Source: Dermacoccus nishinomiyaensis (GTDB lineage: Bacteria > Actinomycetota > Actinomycetes > Actinomycetales > Dermatophilaceae). From it: DNA of 64,000 nt. Numbering within the stretch: the stretch's first letter is position 1; each line of letters opens with the position of its first letter. Below the pieces are notes generated by a model, which was not told the origin of the DNA, ran no database searches, and was given only the letters and a program-made list of their open reading frames with translations. The stretch covers positions 124,001-188,000 of the forward strand of contig NZ_UFXX01000001.1 of the NCBI RefSeq assembly GCF_900447535.1, written 5' to 3'. Below, piece after piece: positions 54,380 through 63,467 of this stretch. The position numbers and the translations under genes were made by a program.

Positions 54380-56098
54380 ATGAACAAGAAGTCGGCTTCC
54401 ATCCTCGCCGTGGCGATGGCTGGCTCTATCAGCCTCGCTGCCTGTGGCGGCGGCTCCAGCGACAAGGGTGGCTCCGGCGGCTCCGGGGGCAAGGACTCCG
54501 GTGGCACGCTGAACTACCTGTCGAAGGCCGGTGCGGAGAACCTCGACCCCCAGCGCGTCTACATCGGGCGTGACATCTCGAACTGGGGCCGCCTGTGGTC
54601 GCGTTCGCTCGTCACGATGCCGGCCACGACGGACAAGGCGCAGGGCGACAAGCCCGTTGCCGACCTCGCCACCGACACGGGCAAGATGTCGGACGGCGGC
54701 AAGCAGTGGAGCTTCACGCTGAAGGACGGCGTCAAGTGGCAGGACGGCAAGGACATCACGTGTGATGACCTCAAGTACGGCATCTCGCGTACCTTTGCCA
54801 CGGACGTCATCACGGGTGGCCCGTCGTACGCCCTGTCGTACCTCGACATCCCGCAGAAGGACGGCCTGCCGATCTACGACGGCCCGTACAAGAACCACAA
54901 CAAGGACGCGTTCGACAAGGCCGTCAAGTGCGATGGCAAGACGATCACCTACAAGTTCAACAAGGCATGGCCTGACTTCCCCCTCGCCATTGCTTCCCTG
55001 CGTGCCTACGACCCGTTCCGCAAGGACCAGGACAAGGGCGACAAGAGCAACCTCACGGCGTTCTCCAGCGGTCCGTACAAGCTGCAGGGCAGCTGGAAGA
55101 AGAGCCAGGGTGGCACCTTCGTCCGTAACGACCAGTGGGACGCCAAGACGGACAACGTGCGCAAGGCGCTGCCGGACAAGATCGTCTTCCAGGAGGGCAT
55201 CGACCCGGTCAAGATCAACCAGCGTCTCATCGCCGACCGCGGTGACGACCAGACGGCCATCACGACCAGCAGCATCCAGCCGCAGCTGTACGGCCAGATC
55301 ACGGGTGCCGTCAAGGAGCGTTCGTCGAACGTCCAGTCGCCGTACATCGACTACCTCGTGCCGAACTTCAAGAAGATGACGAACCAGAAGGTCCGTCAGG
55401 CTCTGCTCGCCGCGACGAACCAGGACGCCTGGATCACCGCCGGCGGTGGCAAGACGGCATACGCGAACGCCGACTCGATCATCAACCCGGCGCTCACGAC
55501 GGCCTACGTCAAGAACCCGGCGTTCAAGTACGGCACAGGTGGCAACATCGAGGAGGCCAAGAAGCTCCTCAAGGAGGCCGGCCAGACGAACCCGACGATC
55601 AAGTTCACCTACCGTGGTGGTACCCCGCTGGCGGACAAGCAGGCGGCCGCTATCGCTGACGGCTGGCAGAAGGCCGGCTTCACGGTGAAGCTCAACGGTC
55701 TGACGGACACCTACTACGACGTCATCCGCGACCCCAACTCCGACGGCGACGTCTACTGGGCCGGCTGGGGTGCTGACTGGCCGTCCGCCAGCACCGTGAT
55801 CCCGGCGCTGTTCGACAGCCGCGTCAACCTGACGTCGAAGTCCAACGGTTCCGACTACGGCAACTACAAGTCGGACGAGGTCAACAAGATGATCGACGAG
55901 GCCTCGAAGGCCACGTCCATCGACGCGGCAGCCGAGATCTACAAGAAGATCGACGCCAAGCTCGGTGAAGAGGTCGCCTACATCCCGCTCGATTCGCAGA
56001 AGTTCTACTACCTGCGCGGTTCCAAGGTCACGAACTACATCAACGGTGCCGGCACCTCGATGTACCCGGACCTGGCCGGAATCGGCGTCAAGAAGTAA
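54380..56098 (+). CDS. peptide ABC transporter substrate-binding lipoprotein
   Basis: A 572-aa family 5 binding protein. The signal peptide ends with the lipobox SISLAAC (Cys22), followed by a Gly/Ser linker. The mature domain has the family signature region around VADLATDTGKMSDGGKQWSF and the C-terminal SDGDVYWAGWGADWPSAS. ATG 54380 is chosen because AAGGAG (54368-54373) lies 6 nt upstream; the ATG at 54374 directly abuts that site. It captures di- or oligopeptides for the DppBCDF transporter encoded around it. Confidence 0.94.
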   Translation: MNKKSASILAVAMAGSISLAACGGGSSDKGGSGGSGGKDSGGTLNYLSKAGAENLDPQRVYIGRDISNWGRLWSRSLVTMPATTDKAQGDKPVADLATDTGKMSDGGKQWSFTLKDGVKWQDGKDITCDDLKYGISRTFATDVITGGPSYALSYLDIPQKDGLPIYDGPYKNHNKDAFDKAVKCDGKTITYKFNKAWPDFPLAIASLRAYDPFRKDQDKGDKSNLTAFSSGPYKLQGSWKKSQGGTFVRNDQWDAKTDNVRKALPDKIVFQEGIDPVKINQRLIADRGDDQTAITTSSIQPQLYGQITGAVKERSSNVQSPYIDYLVPNFKKMTNQKVRQALLAATNQDAWITAGGGKTAYANADSIINPALTTAYVKNPAFKYGTGGNIEEAKKLLKEAGQTNPTIKFTYRGGTPLADKQAAAIADGWQKAGFTVKLNGLTDTYYDVIRDPNSDGDVYWAGWGADWPSASTVIPALFDSRVNLTSKSNGSDYGNYKSDEVNKMIDEASKATSIDAAAEIYKKIDAKLGEEVAYIPLDSQKFYYLRGSKVTNYINGAGTSMYPDLAGIGVKK

Positions 56099-56117
56099 TC
56101 GGACGCCTTGACACCTT

Positions 56118-56151
56118 GACCGGCGGGGCGTCCACAGACGCCCCGCCGGTC
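56118..56151 (+). terminator. 15-bp hairpin after the binding-protein gene
   Basis: Arms 56118-56132 and 56137-56151 are perfectly complementary with a CACA loop. It lies inside the operon, 20 nt after the binding-protein stop, where such hairpins usually protect the abundant upstream mRNA and let only part of transcription pass into the permease and ATPase genes. Confidence 0.6.
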
Positions 56152-56225
56152 ACCCGGTCCTCGCGGCCGACACCGAACCCACCCCGTTCCCCGTTCGAGA
56201 GGACTGCCCGCAAGGGCGGAAGCTC

Positions 56226-57242
56226 ATGGTTGCCTACGTCATTCGCCGACTCTTCTCGGGTCTGATCATGCTGCTCGTCGTGACCCTCGCGACGTTCGTG
56301 CTCTTTTTCTCCGCCGGCAAGGACCCGGCCGCCCAGACCTGTGGCAAGAACTGTTCCCCGGCGCTCATCGAGCAGAACCGCAAGGCTCTTGGCTACGACA
56401 AGCCCGTCATCGTGCAGTGGGGAAATTTCGTCAAGGGGGTCGTGGCCGGCCGCGACTTCCCGGAGGACGAGTCCCTGCGCAAGAGCGCCCCTGAGCTCGC
56501 CTATCACTGCGACGCCCCGTGCCTGGGATACTCACCGCTGCAGTCCGCGAACGTGACCGACGAGATCAAGCAATCCTTCCCCGTCAGCTTCTCGATCGCT
56601 CTCGTCGCCTTCGCCCTCACACTCATCCTGGGGGTGGGGTTCGGTATCCTCGCCGCGTTGAGTCGAGGAGGGATTCTCGACAAGGCTTTGGTCGGAACTG
56701 CGCTGATCTTCTATGCCCTACCCACGTTCGCCATCGGCTCTCTGCTGTACCAGTTCGTCGCGATCGACTGGGGCTGGGTGGAAGTGCCCAAGTACTCGAC
56801 CATCGCCGACGGAGGTATCGGCGGCTGGCTGGCCGGTCTGTTCATGCCGGCACTGACGCTTGCGTTGTTCACAGCCGCCGGATACGTCCGCATGACCCGC
56901 GCCTACGTACTCGAGACGATGAGCGAGGACTACCTGCGCACCGCCAAGGCCAAGGGTCTGTCCAAGGGCAAGACACTGTGGAAGCACACGATGCGGGCGG
57001 CCATCACGCCGATCATGACGATGGCAGGAATCGACTTCGCCGTGCTCGTCGGCGGCGCCCCGATCACGGAGTCGGTGTTCAACTACGACGGTCTGGGCAA
57101 GTTGGCGGTCACGTCGACCCGGACCCCGGACCTGCCGACCAACGTCGGGATCGTCGTTGTCCTGTCCGCGCTCGTCATCGTGGCCAACATCGTCGTCGAC
57201 TGCCTCTACGCCGTGGTCGACCCGCGCGTGAAGCTGGCCTGA
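56226..57242 (+). CDS. peptide ABC transporter permease, DppB type
   Basis: A 338-aa permease starting MVAYVIRRLFSGLIMLLVV, with the first membrane helix at the N-terminus, a large external loop (about 35-110) that carries four cysteines (CGKNC and CDAPC), then five segments. The EAA loop reads DYLRTAKAKGLSKGKTLWKH. The paired CxxxC motifs in the loop are of the kind seen in some actinobacterial DppB proteins and could form disulfides. AAGGGCGGAAGC precedes the ATG. Confidence 0.94.
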   Translation: MVAYVIRRLFSGLIMLLVVTLATFVLFFSAGKDPAAQTCGKNCSPALIEQNRKALGYDKPVIVQWGNFVKGVVAGRDFPEDESLRKSAPELAYHCDAPCLGYSPLQSANVTDEIKQSFPVSFSIALVAFALTLILGVGFGILAALSRGGILDKALVGTALIFYALPTFAIGSLLYQFVAIDWGWVEVPKYSTIADGGIGGWLAGLFMPALTLALFTAAGYVRMTRAYVLETMSEDYLRTAKAKGLSKGKTLWKHTMRAAITPIMTMAGIDFAVLVGGAPITESVFNYDGLGKLAVTSTRTPDLPTNVGIVVVLSALVIVANIVVDCLYAVVDPRVKLA

Positions 57243-57253
57243 GGAGAGACATC

Positions 57254-58558
57254 ATGTTCGACAAGCTCAAGAAGAAGGTCGACGACTCCGTCGTCGGCGA
57301 GAAGGCCGAAGCGCTCGTGGACAAGGCCGGCGACGCCGTCGCCGCCGCGTCCGCGAAGATCCCCGGGCACGGCGCGGGCCATGGCGTGGGCCGCGAGACG
57401 TTCACGGACAGCGACGCCAAGCCCGGCAAGAAGCAGATCGACAAGAGTGGCACGCCGCTGCTGTCGGTGCGCGACCTCAAGGTGCACTGGCCGACCGATG
57501 ACGGCATCGTCAAGTCGGTCGACGGCGTGAGCTTCGACCTCTACGAAGGTCAGACGCTCGGCATCGTCGGTGAGTCGGGATCCGGCAAGTCGGTGACGTC
57601 GACGACGATCATGGGCCTCAACCGCGACACGAACGCCCAGATCTCCGGCGCGATCGACTTCGACGGTGACGACCTGCTCACCATCAAGGAAGACCGCATG
57701 CGCGAGCTGCGCGGGCGCAAGATGGCGATGATCTTCCAGGACCCGCTGTCGGCGCTTCACCCGTACTACACGGTGGGCGCACAGATCATCGAGGCCTACA
57801 AGGTGCACCACCCCAAGGCGTCGAAGAAGGAAGCGCGTGAGCACACGATCGACATGCTCGCCCGCGTCGGTATCCCGTCGCCGCAGAAGCGAGTCGATCA
57901 GTACCCCCACGAGTTCTCGGGCGGTATGCGTCAGCGCGCGATGACGGCCATGGCGCTCGTCAACGACCCGAAGCTGCTCATCGCCGACGAGCCGACCACG
58001 GCACTCGACGTGACGGTGCAGGCACAGATCCTCGACCTCATGCTCGACCTGCAGCAGGAGTTCAAGTCGGCGATCATCATCATCACCCACGACCTCGGCG
58101 TCGTCGCCGACGTCGCGGACGACCTGCTCGTCATGTACGCCGGCCGTCCGGTCGAGAAGGGCGACGTCTACGACACGTTCGCGACGCCGCAGCACCCGTA
58201 CACCGTGGGTCTGCTCAACTCGATGCCCCGTCTCGACGAGGCACGTCGCGAGCAGCTCGACCCCATCCCCGGCAACCCGCCGTCGCTCATCAACCTGCCG
58301 AAGGGCTGCTCGTTCGCGCCGCGTTGCGCGTTCAAGCACCTCGTGCCGGGCGATCGCTGCGACACCGAGATGCCCGATCTGCGCCACTTCGGCGACCAGG
58401 AAGCACGCTGCTTCCTGACCGCAGAGCAGAAGGCCGAGCACATGAAGCCCGCGCAGACCCGCACGATCGACGGCGCCGACGCGACGACCACCGGCACGGC
58501 GCAGGGCGTCATTGCAGGATCAGTTGACTCGCACGGCGCGACCAAGGTTGGAGATTGA
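57254..58558 (+). CDS. peptide ABC transporter ATPase, DppD type, with N-terminal extension
   Basis: A 434-aa ATP-binding subunit. Walker A GESGSGKS at residues 106-113, signature FSGGMRQR, Walker [13 protein letters not shown] and the C-terminal oligopeptide-transporter cysteine region ([10 protein letters not shown]) are intact. The first about 65 residues are extra: a Lys/Asp/Ala-rich amphipathic stretch, [18 protein letters not shown], followed by a Gly/His linker, which resembles small MT0933-type (Rv0909-like) proteins. GAGGAGAGAC precedes ATG 57254, so the extension appears translated. Confidence 0.94.
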   Translation: MFDKLKKKVDDSVVGEKAEALVDKAGDAVAAASAKIPGHGAGHGVGRETFTDSDAKPGKKQIDKSGTPLLSVRDLKVHWPTDDGIVKSVDGVSFDLYEGQTLGIVGESGSGKSVTSTTIMGLNRDTNAQISGAIDFDGDDLLTIKEDRMRELRGRKMAMIFQDPLSALHPYYTVGAQIIEAYKVHHPKASKKEAREHTIDMLARVGIPSPQKRVDQYPHEFSGGMRQRAMTAMALVNDPKLLIADEPTTALDVTVQAQILDLMLDLQQEFKSAIIIITHDLGVVADVADDLLVMYAGRPVEKGDVYDTFATPQHPYTVGLLNSMPRLDEARREQLDPIPGNPPSLINLPKGCSFAPRCAFKHLVPGDRCDTEMPDLRHFGDQEARCFLTAEQKAEHMKPAQTRTIDGADATTTGTAQGVIAGSVDSHGATKVGD

Positions 58559-58560
58559 GC

Positions 58561-59634
58561 ATGACCAACGCAGACACGCGCGCGACGAGCGTGACACCGG
58601 GACCGGAGGACGCTCTCGCCGGCGCGACCCAGGTCGCCGCCGGAGACGAGGTGCTGCGCGTCACCGGGCTGCAGAAGCACTTCCCGCAGAAGAAGGCGGG
58701 CCTCATCCGGCGCCCCGACAACCCCGTCAAGGCCGTCGACGGCATCGACCTCGTCGTCCACCGCGGTGAGACGGTCGGCCTCGTCGGTGAGTCGGGCTGT
58801 GGCAAGTCGACCGCCGGTCGCACGATGCTCAAGCTCCTCGAGCCCACGGGCGGCCGGATCGAGTTCGCCGGTGAGGACATCACCGACTTCAAGGGCGGCG
58901 ACCTGCGGCGCATTCGTCGTGAGCTGCAGATGGTGTTCCAGGACCCGCACGGCTCGCTCAACCCGCGTCACACCGTCGGCAAGATCATCTCGGCGCCGTT
59001 CGAGATCCAGGGCGTCAAGCCCGAGGGCGGCGTGAAGAACGCGGTGCAGGAGCTCATGGCGCGCGTGGGGCTCAACCCCGAGCACTACAACCGCTACCCG
59101 CACGAGTTCTCCGGTGGTCAGCGTCAGCGCATCGGTGTCGCGCGTGCGATCGCCCTCAAGCCGCAGGTCATCGTCTGCGACGAGCCGGTCTCGGCGCTCG
59201 ACGTGTCGATCCAGGCGCAGGTCGTCAACCTGCTCGAGGAGATCCAGGACAGCGACAAGATGGCGTACGTGTTCGTCGCCCACGACCTGTCCGTCGTGCG
59301 TCACATCTCCGACCGTGTCGTCGTCATGTACCTCGGCAAGGTCATGGAGGACGCCGACCGGGACACGCTGTACGAGCGCCCACAGCACCCGTACACGCAC
59401 GCGCTGCTGTCGGCCGTGCCGATCCCGGACCCGACGCTCAAGGGCAAGCGCGAGCGCATCCTGCTCAAGGGCGACCTGCCGAGCCCGCAGAACCCGCCGT
59501 CGGGTTGCGTGTTCCGCACGCGCTGCCCGAAGGCGCAGGATCTGTGCGCTCAGGTCGTGCCCGAGCCCGTCGAGGTCGCGCCCGGCCACCGCGTCGCGTG
59601 CCACTTCCCGGAGGTGCGCGCCGACGTCGTGTGA
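58561..59634 (+). CDS. peptide ABC transporter ATPase, DppF type
   Basis: A 357-aa partner ATPase. Walker [10 protein letters not shown]-loop [12 protein letters not shown], signature [13 protein letters not shown], Walker [12 protein letters not shown] and the C-terminal cysteine-bearing region ([15 protein letters not shown]) are visible; these Cys clusters are known to bind an iron-sulfur cluster in some DppD/DppF pairs. ATG 58561 is chosen over the TTG at 58555 since GGAG (58550-58553) sits 7 nt before it. Confidence 0.95.
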   Translation: MTNADTRATSVTPGPEDALAGATQVAAGDEVLRVTGLQKHFPQKKAGLIRRPDNPVKAVDGIDLVVHRGETVGLVGESGCGKSTAGRTMLKLLEPTGGRIEFAGEDITDFKGGDLRRIRRELQMVFQDPHGSLNPRHTVGKIISAPFEIQGVKPEGGVKNAVQELMARVGLNPEHYNRYPHEFSGGQRQRIGVARAIALKPQVIVCDEPVSALDVSIQAQVVNLLEEIQDSDKMAYVFVAHDLSVVRHISDRVVVMYLGKVMEDADRDTLYERPQHPYTHALLSAVPIPDPTLKGKRERILLKGDLPSPQNPPSGCVFRTRCPKAQDLCAQVVPEPVEVAPGHRVACHFPEVRADVV

Positions 59635-59650
59635 CGTCACCCGCTCGAAG

Positions 59651-59687
59651 CCGTCAGGCCCGTCCCACACCGGGGCGGGCCTGACGG
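59651..59687 (+). terminator. terminator of the peptide transport operon
   Basis: Arms 59651-59666 and 59672-59687 form a 16-bp stem with one G-U and a 5-nt loop, 17 nt after the last ATPase gene. No U-tract. Confidence 0.7.
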
Positions 59688-59746
59688 CCGTGTGCACCCC
59701 GTAATCTGGTGACGGCGCGGCAAGCGCCGCCGGAGAAGGAGATGAC

Positions 59747-60121
59747 GTGGACCTGACGCTCGGGCAGATCGCCGGATTCATCGCGGCCGTCGCGTTCGCC
59801 GTGCTCGTGTGGCGCCTCGGCAGCGTCATCGGCAAGGCCGGAGCCGTGCTCGACGAGGCGAGCGCCGCGGTGCGCAAGGTGAGCGACGAGACGTTGCCGC
59901 TCATCACCGAGATGACCTCGACGGTGACGGCGGCCAACGCGCAGGTCGAACGTCTCGACGCGATCACCGCGAACCTCGCGACGATGACGAACAACCTCAA
60001 CGCCCTGACGTCGTTGACGGTCGCGACGGTGGGCCGGCCGATGCTCAAGGTCGCCTCGGTCGGGTACACGATCAAGACGGCGGTGAGCGGGCGCACGGGC
60101 GGGGTGACGAAGGCGCGCTGA
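59747..60121 (+). CDS. DUF948 membrane-anchored protein
   Basis: A 124-aa protein with one N-terminal membrane helix (about residues 5-25) and a long helical, probably coiled-coil region (about 30-90; ASAAVRKVSDETLPLITEM), typical for DUF948. Function unknown. GGAGAAGGAGATGAC precedes the GTG. In Micrococcales this gene commonly lies just before alaS, as here. Confidence 0.88.
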   Translation: MDLTLGQIAGFIAAVAFAVLVWRLGSVIGKAGAVLDEASAAVRKVSDETLPLITEMTSTVTAANAQVERLDAITANLATMTNNLNALTSLTVATVGRPMLKVASVGYTIKTAVSGRTGGVTKAR

Positions 60122-60221
60122 GCCGCCGGAAGCGCCCGGGCGCAGGGTTCGGCGACGCGCGGCACTCGTGGGATGATGGGCGGCGCACACCCGTACGACT
60201 TCTCACGAATGAGGGCGATTG

Positions 60222-62936
60222 ATGGAAACCGCCGAGATCAGGCGCCGCTGGCTGCAGTTCTTCGAAGGCAAGGGCCACACGGTCGTCCCGAGCGCACCGC
60301 TCATCTACGACGACCCGAACCTGCTCTTCGTCAACGCCGGCATGGTGCCGTTCAAGCCGTACTTCCTGGGTCAGGCGACGTCGACGTTCACGCGCGCCAC
60401 CAGCGTGCAGAAGTGCGTGCGCACGGGTGACATCGAAGAGGTCGGCAAGACGAGCCGTCACGGCACGTTCTTCCAGATGAACGGCAACTTCAGCTTCGGC
60501 GACTACTTCAAGGAAGACGCGATCAAGTTCGCGTGGGAGCTGCTCACGACGCACCAGAGCCAGGGCGGGTACGGCCTCGACGCCGACCGGCTGTGGCCGA
60601 CGGTGTTCGAGAGCGACGACGAGGCCTACGCGATCTGGAAGGACGTCATCGGCGTCGACGCCGCGCGCATCACGCGCCGCGACGCCAACGACAACTACTG
60701 GAGCATGGGCGTGCCCGGCCCGGGCGGGCCGTGCTCGGAGATCTTCTTCGACCGCGGCGCCGAGTACGGCGTCGAGGGTGGCCCGGCGGTCGACGAGGAC
60801 CGCTACATGGAGATCTGGAACCTCGTCTTCATGCAGTACGAGCTCTCGGCCGTGCGCAGCAAGGCCGACTTCGACGTCGCCGGCGAACTGCCGCGCCGCA
60901 ACATCGACACCGGCATGGGCCTGGAGCGCATGGCGTCGGTGCTGCAGGGCGTCGACAACCTCTACGAGATCGACGAGGTCTACCCCGTCCTCGACATGGC
61001 CGCCGAGATGACGGGCAAGCGTTACGGCGCGAACTCGGGCCAGTCGGCCGCGAGCAGCCACCCCGACGACGTCCACCTGCGCGTCGTCGCCGACCACGTG
61101 CGCAGCTCGCTCATGCTCATCGGTGACGGCGTGACGCCGGGCAACGAGGGCCGCGGCTACGTCCTGCGCCGCATGCTGCGCCGCGCGGTGCGCGCGATGC
61201 GCCTGCTCGGCTACGCCGACCCCGCACTGCCGCACCTGGTCCCGATCTCGATGGAGCGGATGTCGCAGTCGTACCCCGAGCTCAAGACCGACTTCGCGCG
61301 CATCTCGCAGATCGCGTACGCCGAGGAGGAGGCATTCCGCCGCACCCTCGTCGCTGGTACGACGATCCTCGACACCGCGGTCGCGAAGGCGAAGCAGACG
61401 ACGGACCAGCAGGCGGGCGGCGACAAGCCCGTCCTCACCGGCGACCAGGCGTTCAGCCTCCACGATACGTACGGCTTCCCGATCGACCTCACCCTCGAGA
61501 TGGCGGCCGAGCAGGGAGTCAGCGTCGACGAGGCCGGTTTCCGTCGCCTCATGGACGAGCAGCGTCAGCGCGCCAAGGCCGACGCCAAGGCGAAGAAGGC
61601 CGGCCACGGTGACGTCGCCGTCTGGACGCAGCTGCGCGAGGCCGGGGCCACCGAGTTCCTCGCCTATGAGACGCTGCAGGCCGAGGCGAGCGTGCGCGGC
61701 CTCGTCGCGAACGGCTCGGCCGTCGAACAGCTCGAGCCGGGTCAGAGCGGCCAGGTCGTGCTCGACCGCACGTCGTTCTACGCCGAATCCGGTGGTCAGA
61801 TCGCTGACGAAGGCATCATCGTCACGCCCGCCGGTCGCCTCAAGGTCGTCGATGTGCAGCGCCCGGTCAAGGGCCTCATCGCGCACACGGTCGAGGTGCT
61901 CGACGGGCCCGTCCGCGTCGGCGAGGGCGTGCACACGCAGGTCGACCCCGAATGGCGCATCTCCGCCTGCCAGGCGCACTCGGGCACGCACGTCGTCCAC
62001 GCCGCGCTGCGCGAGGTGCTCGGCCCGTCGGCGCTGCAGAGCGGCTCGTACAACAAGCCCGGTTACCTGCGTCTCGACTTCGCGTGGAACTCGGCCCTGT
62101 CGCCCGAGGCGCGCAGCGAGATCGAGGAGGTCTCCAACCTCGCCCTGCGTCGTGACCTACCCGTCGCCGCGCAGTACATGACGCTGCCCGAGGCAAAGGA
62201 GTGGGGCGCGATCGCCCTGTTCGGCGAGACCTACGACGAGCAGGTGCGCGTCATCGAGATCGGCGGCCCCTGGTCGCGAGAGCTCTGTGGTGGCACGCAC
62301 GTCGCGCACAGCTCGCAGATCGGTGCGCTCACGCTCACCGGCGAGTCGTCCGTCGGTTCGGGCGTGCGCCGTCTCGAGGCGTTCGTCGGGATCGACGCGA
62401 TGCGCTACCTCGCGAAGGAGCGCGCCCTCGTCGCCGACCTCACGTCGATGACGAAGGCGCAGCCGGGTGAGCTCAAGGACAAGATCTCCGAGATGCTGAC
62501 GCGCATCAAGGACGCCGAGCGCGAGCTCTCGCGCCTCAAGCAGCAGCAGATGGCCGCTGCGGCCGGCTCCCTCGTCGAGCAGGCGAAGGACGTCTTCGGG
62601 GTGCGCTTCATCGGTCATCACGACGACGCGATAGACGCCGACGCGGCCCGGGCGATGGCGACGGACCTGCGCGCCAAGCTCGGCGACGCGACGCCGAGCG
62701 TCGTCGCAGTCGGCGGCGTGAGCAAGGGCCGCCCCGTCATCGTCATCGCGACGAACGCGCCGGCACGCGAGTGGCGTGTCAAGGCCGGTGACCTCGTCAA
62801 GGTCGCGGCCGGCGTGCTCGGTGGTGGTGGCGGCGGCAAGCCGGACCTCGCACAGGGTGGTGGCCAGGACGCCTCGAAGCTCGGCGCCGCGATCGCCGAG
62901 GTCGAGCACACCGTCGGCCGCACGGTCACGAACTGA
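60222..62936 (+). CDS. alaS: alanyl-tRNA synthetase
   Basis: A 904-aa class II synthetase. The catalytic domain starts EIRRRWLQFFEGKGHTVVPS and has motif 2 around KCVRTGDIEEVGKTSRHGTF; the editing domain carries the zinc site AHSGTHVVHAAL and CGGTHVAHSS; the C-Ala domain with GGGGGKPDLAQGGG closes the protein. ATG 60222 follows GAGGG (60211-60215); the in-frame TTG at 60219 is less likely. No T-box core lies in the 100-nt upstream region. It is followed by ruvX and mltG, the usual order. Confidence 0.97.
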   Translation: METAEIRRRWLQFFEGKGHTVVPSAPLIYDDPNLLFVNAGMVPFKPYFLGQATSTFTRATSVQKCVRTGDIEEVGKTSRHGTFFQMNGNFSFGDYFKEDAIKFAWELLTTHQSQGGYGLDADRLWPTVFESDDEAYAIWKDVIGVDAARITRRDANDNYWSMGVPGPGGPCSEIFFDRGAEYGVEGGPAVDEDRYMEIWNLVFMQYELSAVRSKADFDVAGELPRRNIDTGMGLERMASVLQGVDNLYEIDEVYPVLDMAAEMTGKRYGANSGQSAASSHPDDVHLRVVADHVRSSLMLIGDGVTPGNEGRGYVLRRMLRRAVRAMRLLGYADPALPHLVPISMERMSQSYPELKTDFARISQIAYAEEEAFRRTLVAGTTILDTAVAKAKQTTDQQAGGDKPVLTGDQAFSLHDTYGFPIDLTLEMAAEQGVSVDEAGFRRLMDEQRQRAKADAKAKKAGHGDVAVWTQLREAGATEFLAYETLQAEASVRGLVANGSAVEQLEPGQSGQVVLDRTSFYAESGGQIADEGIIVTPAGRLKVVDVQRPVKGLIAHTVEVLDGPVRVGEGVHTQVDPEWRISACQAHSGTHVVHAALREVLGPSALQSGSYNKPGYLRLDFAWNSALSPEARSEIEEVSNLALRRDLPVAAQYMTLPEAKEWGAIALFGETYDEQVRVIEIGGPWSRELCGGTHVAHSSQIGALTLTGESSVGSGVRRLEAFVGIDAMRYLAKERALVADLTSMTKAQPGELKDKISEMLTRIKDAERELSRLKQQQMAAAAGSLVEQAKDVFGVRFIGHHDDAIDADAARAMATDLRAKLGDATPSVVAVGGVSKGRPVIVIATNAPAREWRVKAGDLVKVAAGVLGGGGGGKPDLAQGGGQDASKLGAAIAEVEHTVGRTVTN

Positions 62937-62954
62937 AGGTGCGGCTGGCTCGTG

Positions 62955-63467
62955 ATGCGTGAGGGGATCAGGTTGGGCGTCGACGTCGGCACCGTGCGTG
63001 TCGGCGTCGCCGTCAGCGACCCTGACGGCATCATGGCGACGCCCGTCGAGACCCTCGCGCGCGCGAGCGCGAGCGACAAGGATGTGCAGCGCGTGGCCGA
63101 GCTCGCGGACGACGCTCGTGCCCTCGAGGTCGTCGTCGGCCTGCCCCTCAACATGAAGGGTGAGGACACCGCGTCGACACAGGCCGCTCGCGCCTGGGCC
63201 AACACGCTGAAGCGTCTTCGGCCCGCGCTTCGCGTCATTCTCGTCGATGAGCGTCTAACATCTGTGTCCGCGCACCAATCGCTCCACGCCAGTGGGGTGG
63301 CCGGGCGCAAGCACAGGCAGCACGTCGACCAGCAGGCCGCCGTGCTCATCCTGCAGGCCGCACTCGAGACCGAGCGTGGCACCGGAAGGCCGCCCGGCCT
63401 CGAGGTGGGGGGCCGCAAGCCCCGTGCGCGACGACGGACAAGCGAAGGTGACACCCACGATGCCTGA
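62955..63467 (+). CDS. ruvX: putative Holliday junction resolvase / pre-16S rRNA nuclease (YqgF)
   Basis: A 170-aa RNase H-like nuclease. The acidic catalytic residues lie in LGVDVGTVRVGVAVSD, VGLPLNMKGED and VDERLTS; HRQHVDQQAAVLILQ completes the fold. YqgF trims the 5' end of 16S rRNA in E. coli and is also annotated as a resolvase. A basic tail of about 30 residues follows the core. A GTG at 62952 directly before the ATG is an equally possible start. It overlaps mltG by 8 nt. Confidence 0.94.
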   Translation: MREGIRLGVDVGTVRVGVAVSDPDGIMATPVETLARASASDKDVQRVAELADDARALEVVVGLPLNMKGEDTASTQAARAWANTLKRLRPALRVILVDERLTSVSAHQSLHASGVAGRKHRQHVDQQAAVLILQAALETERGTGRPPGLEVGGRKPRARRRTSEGDTHDA

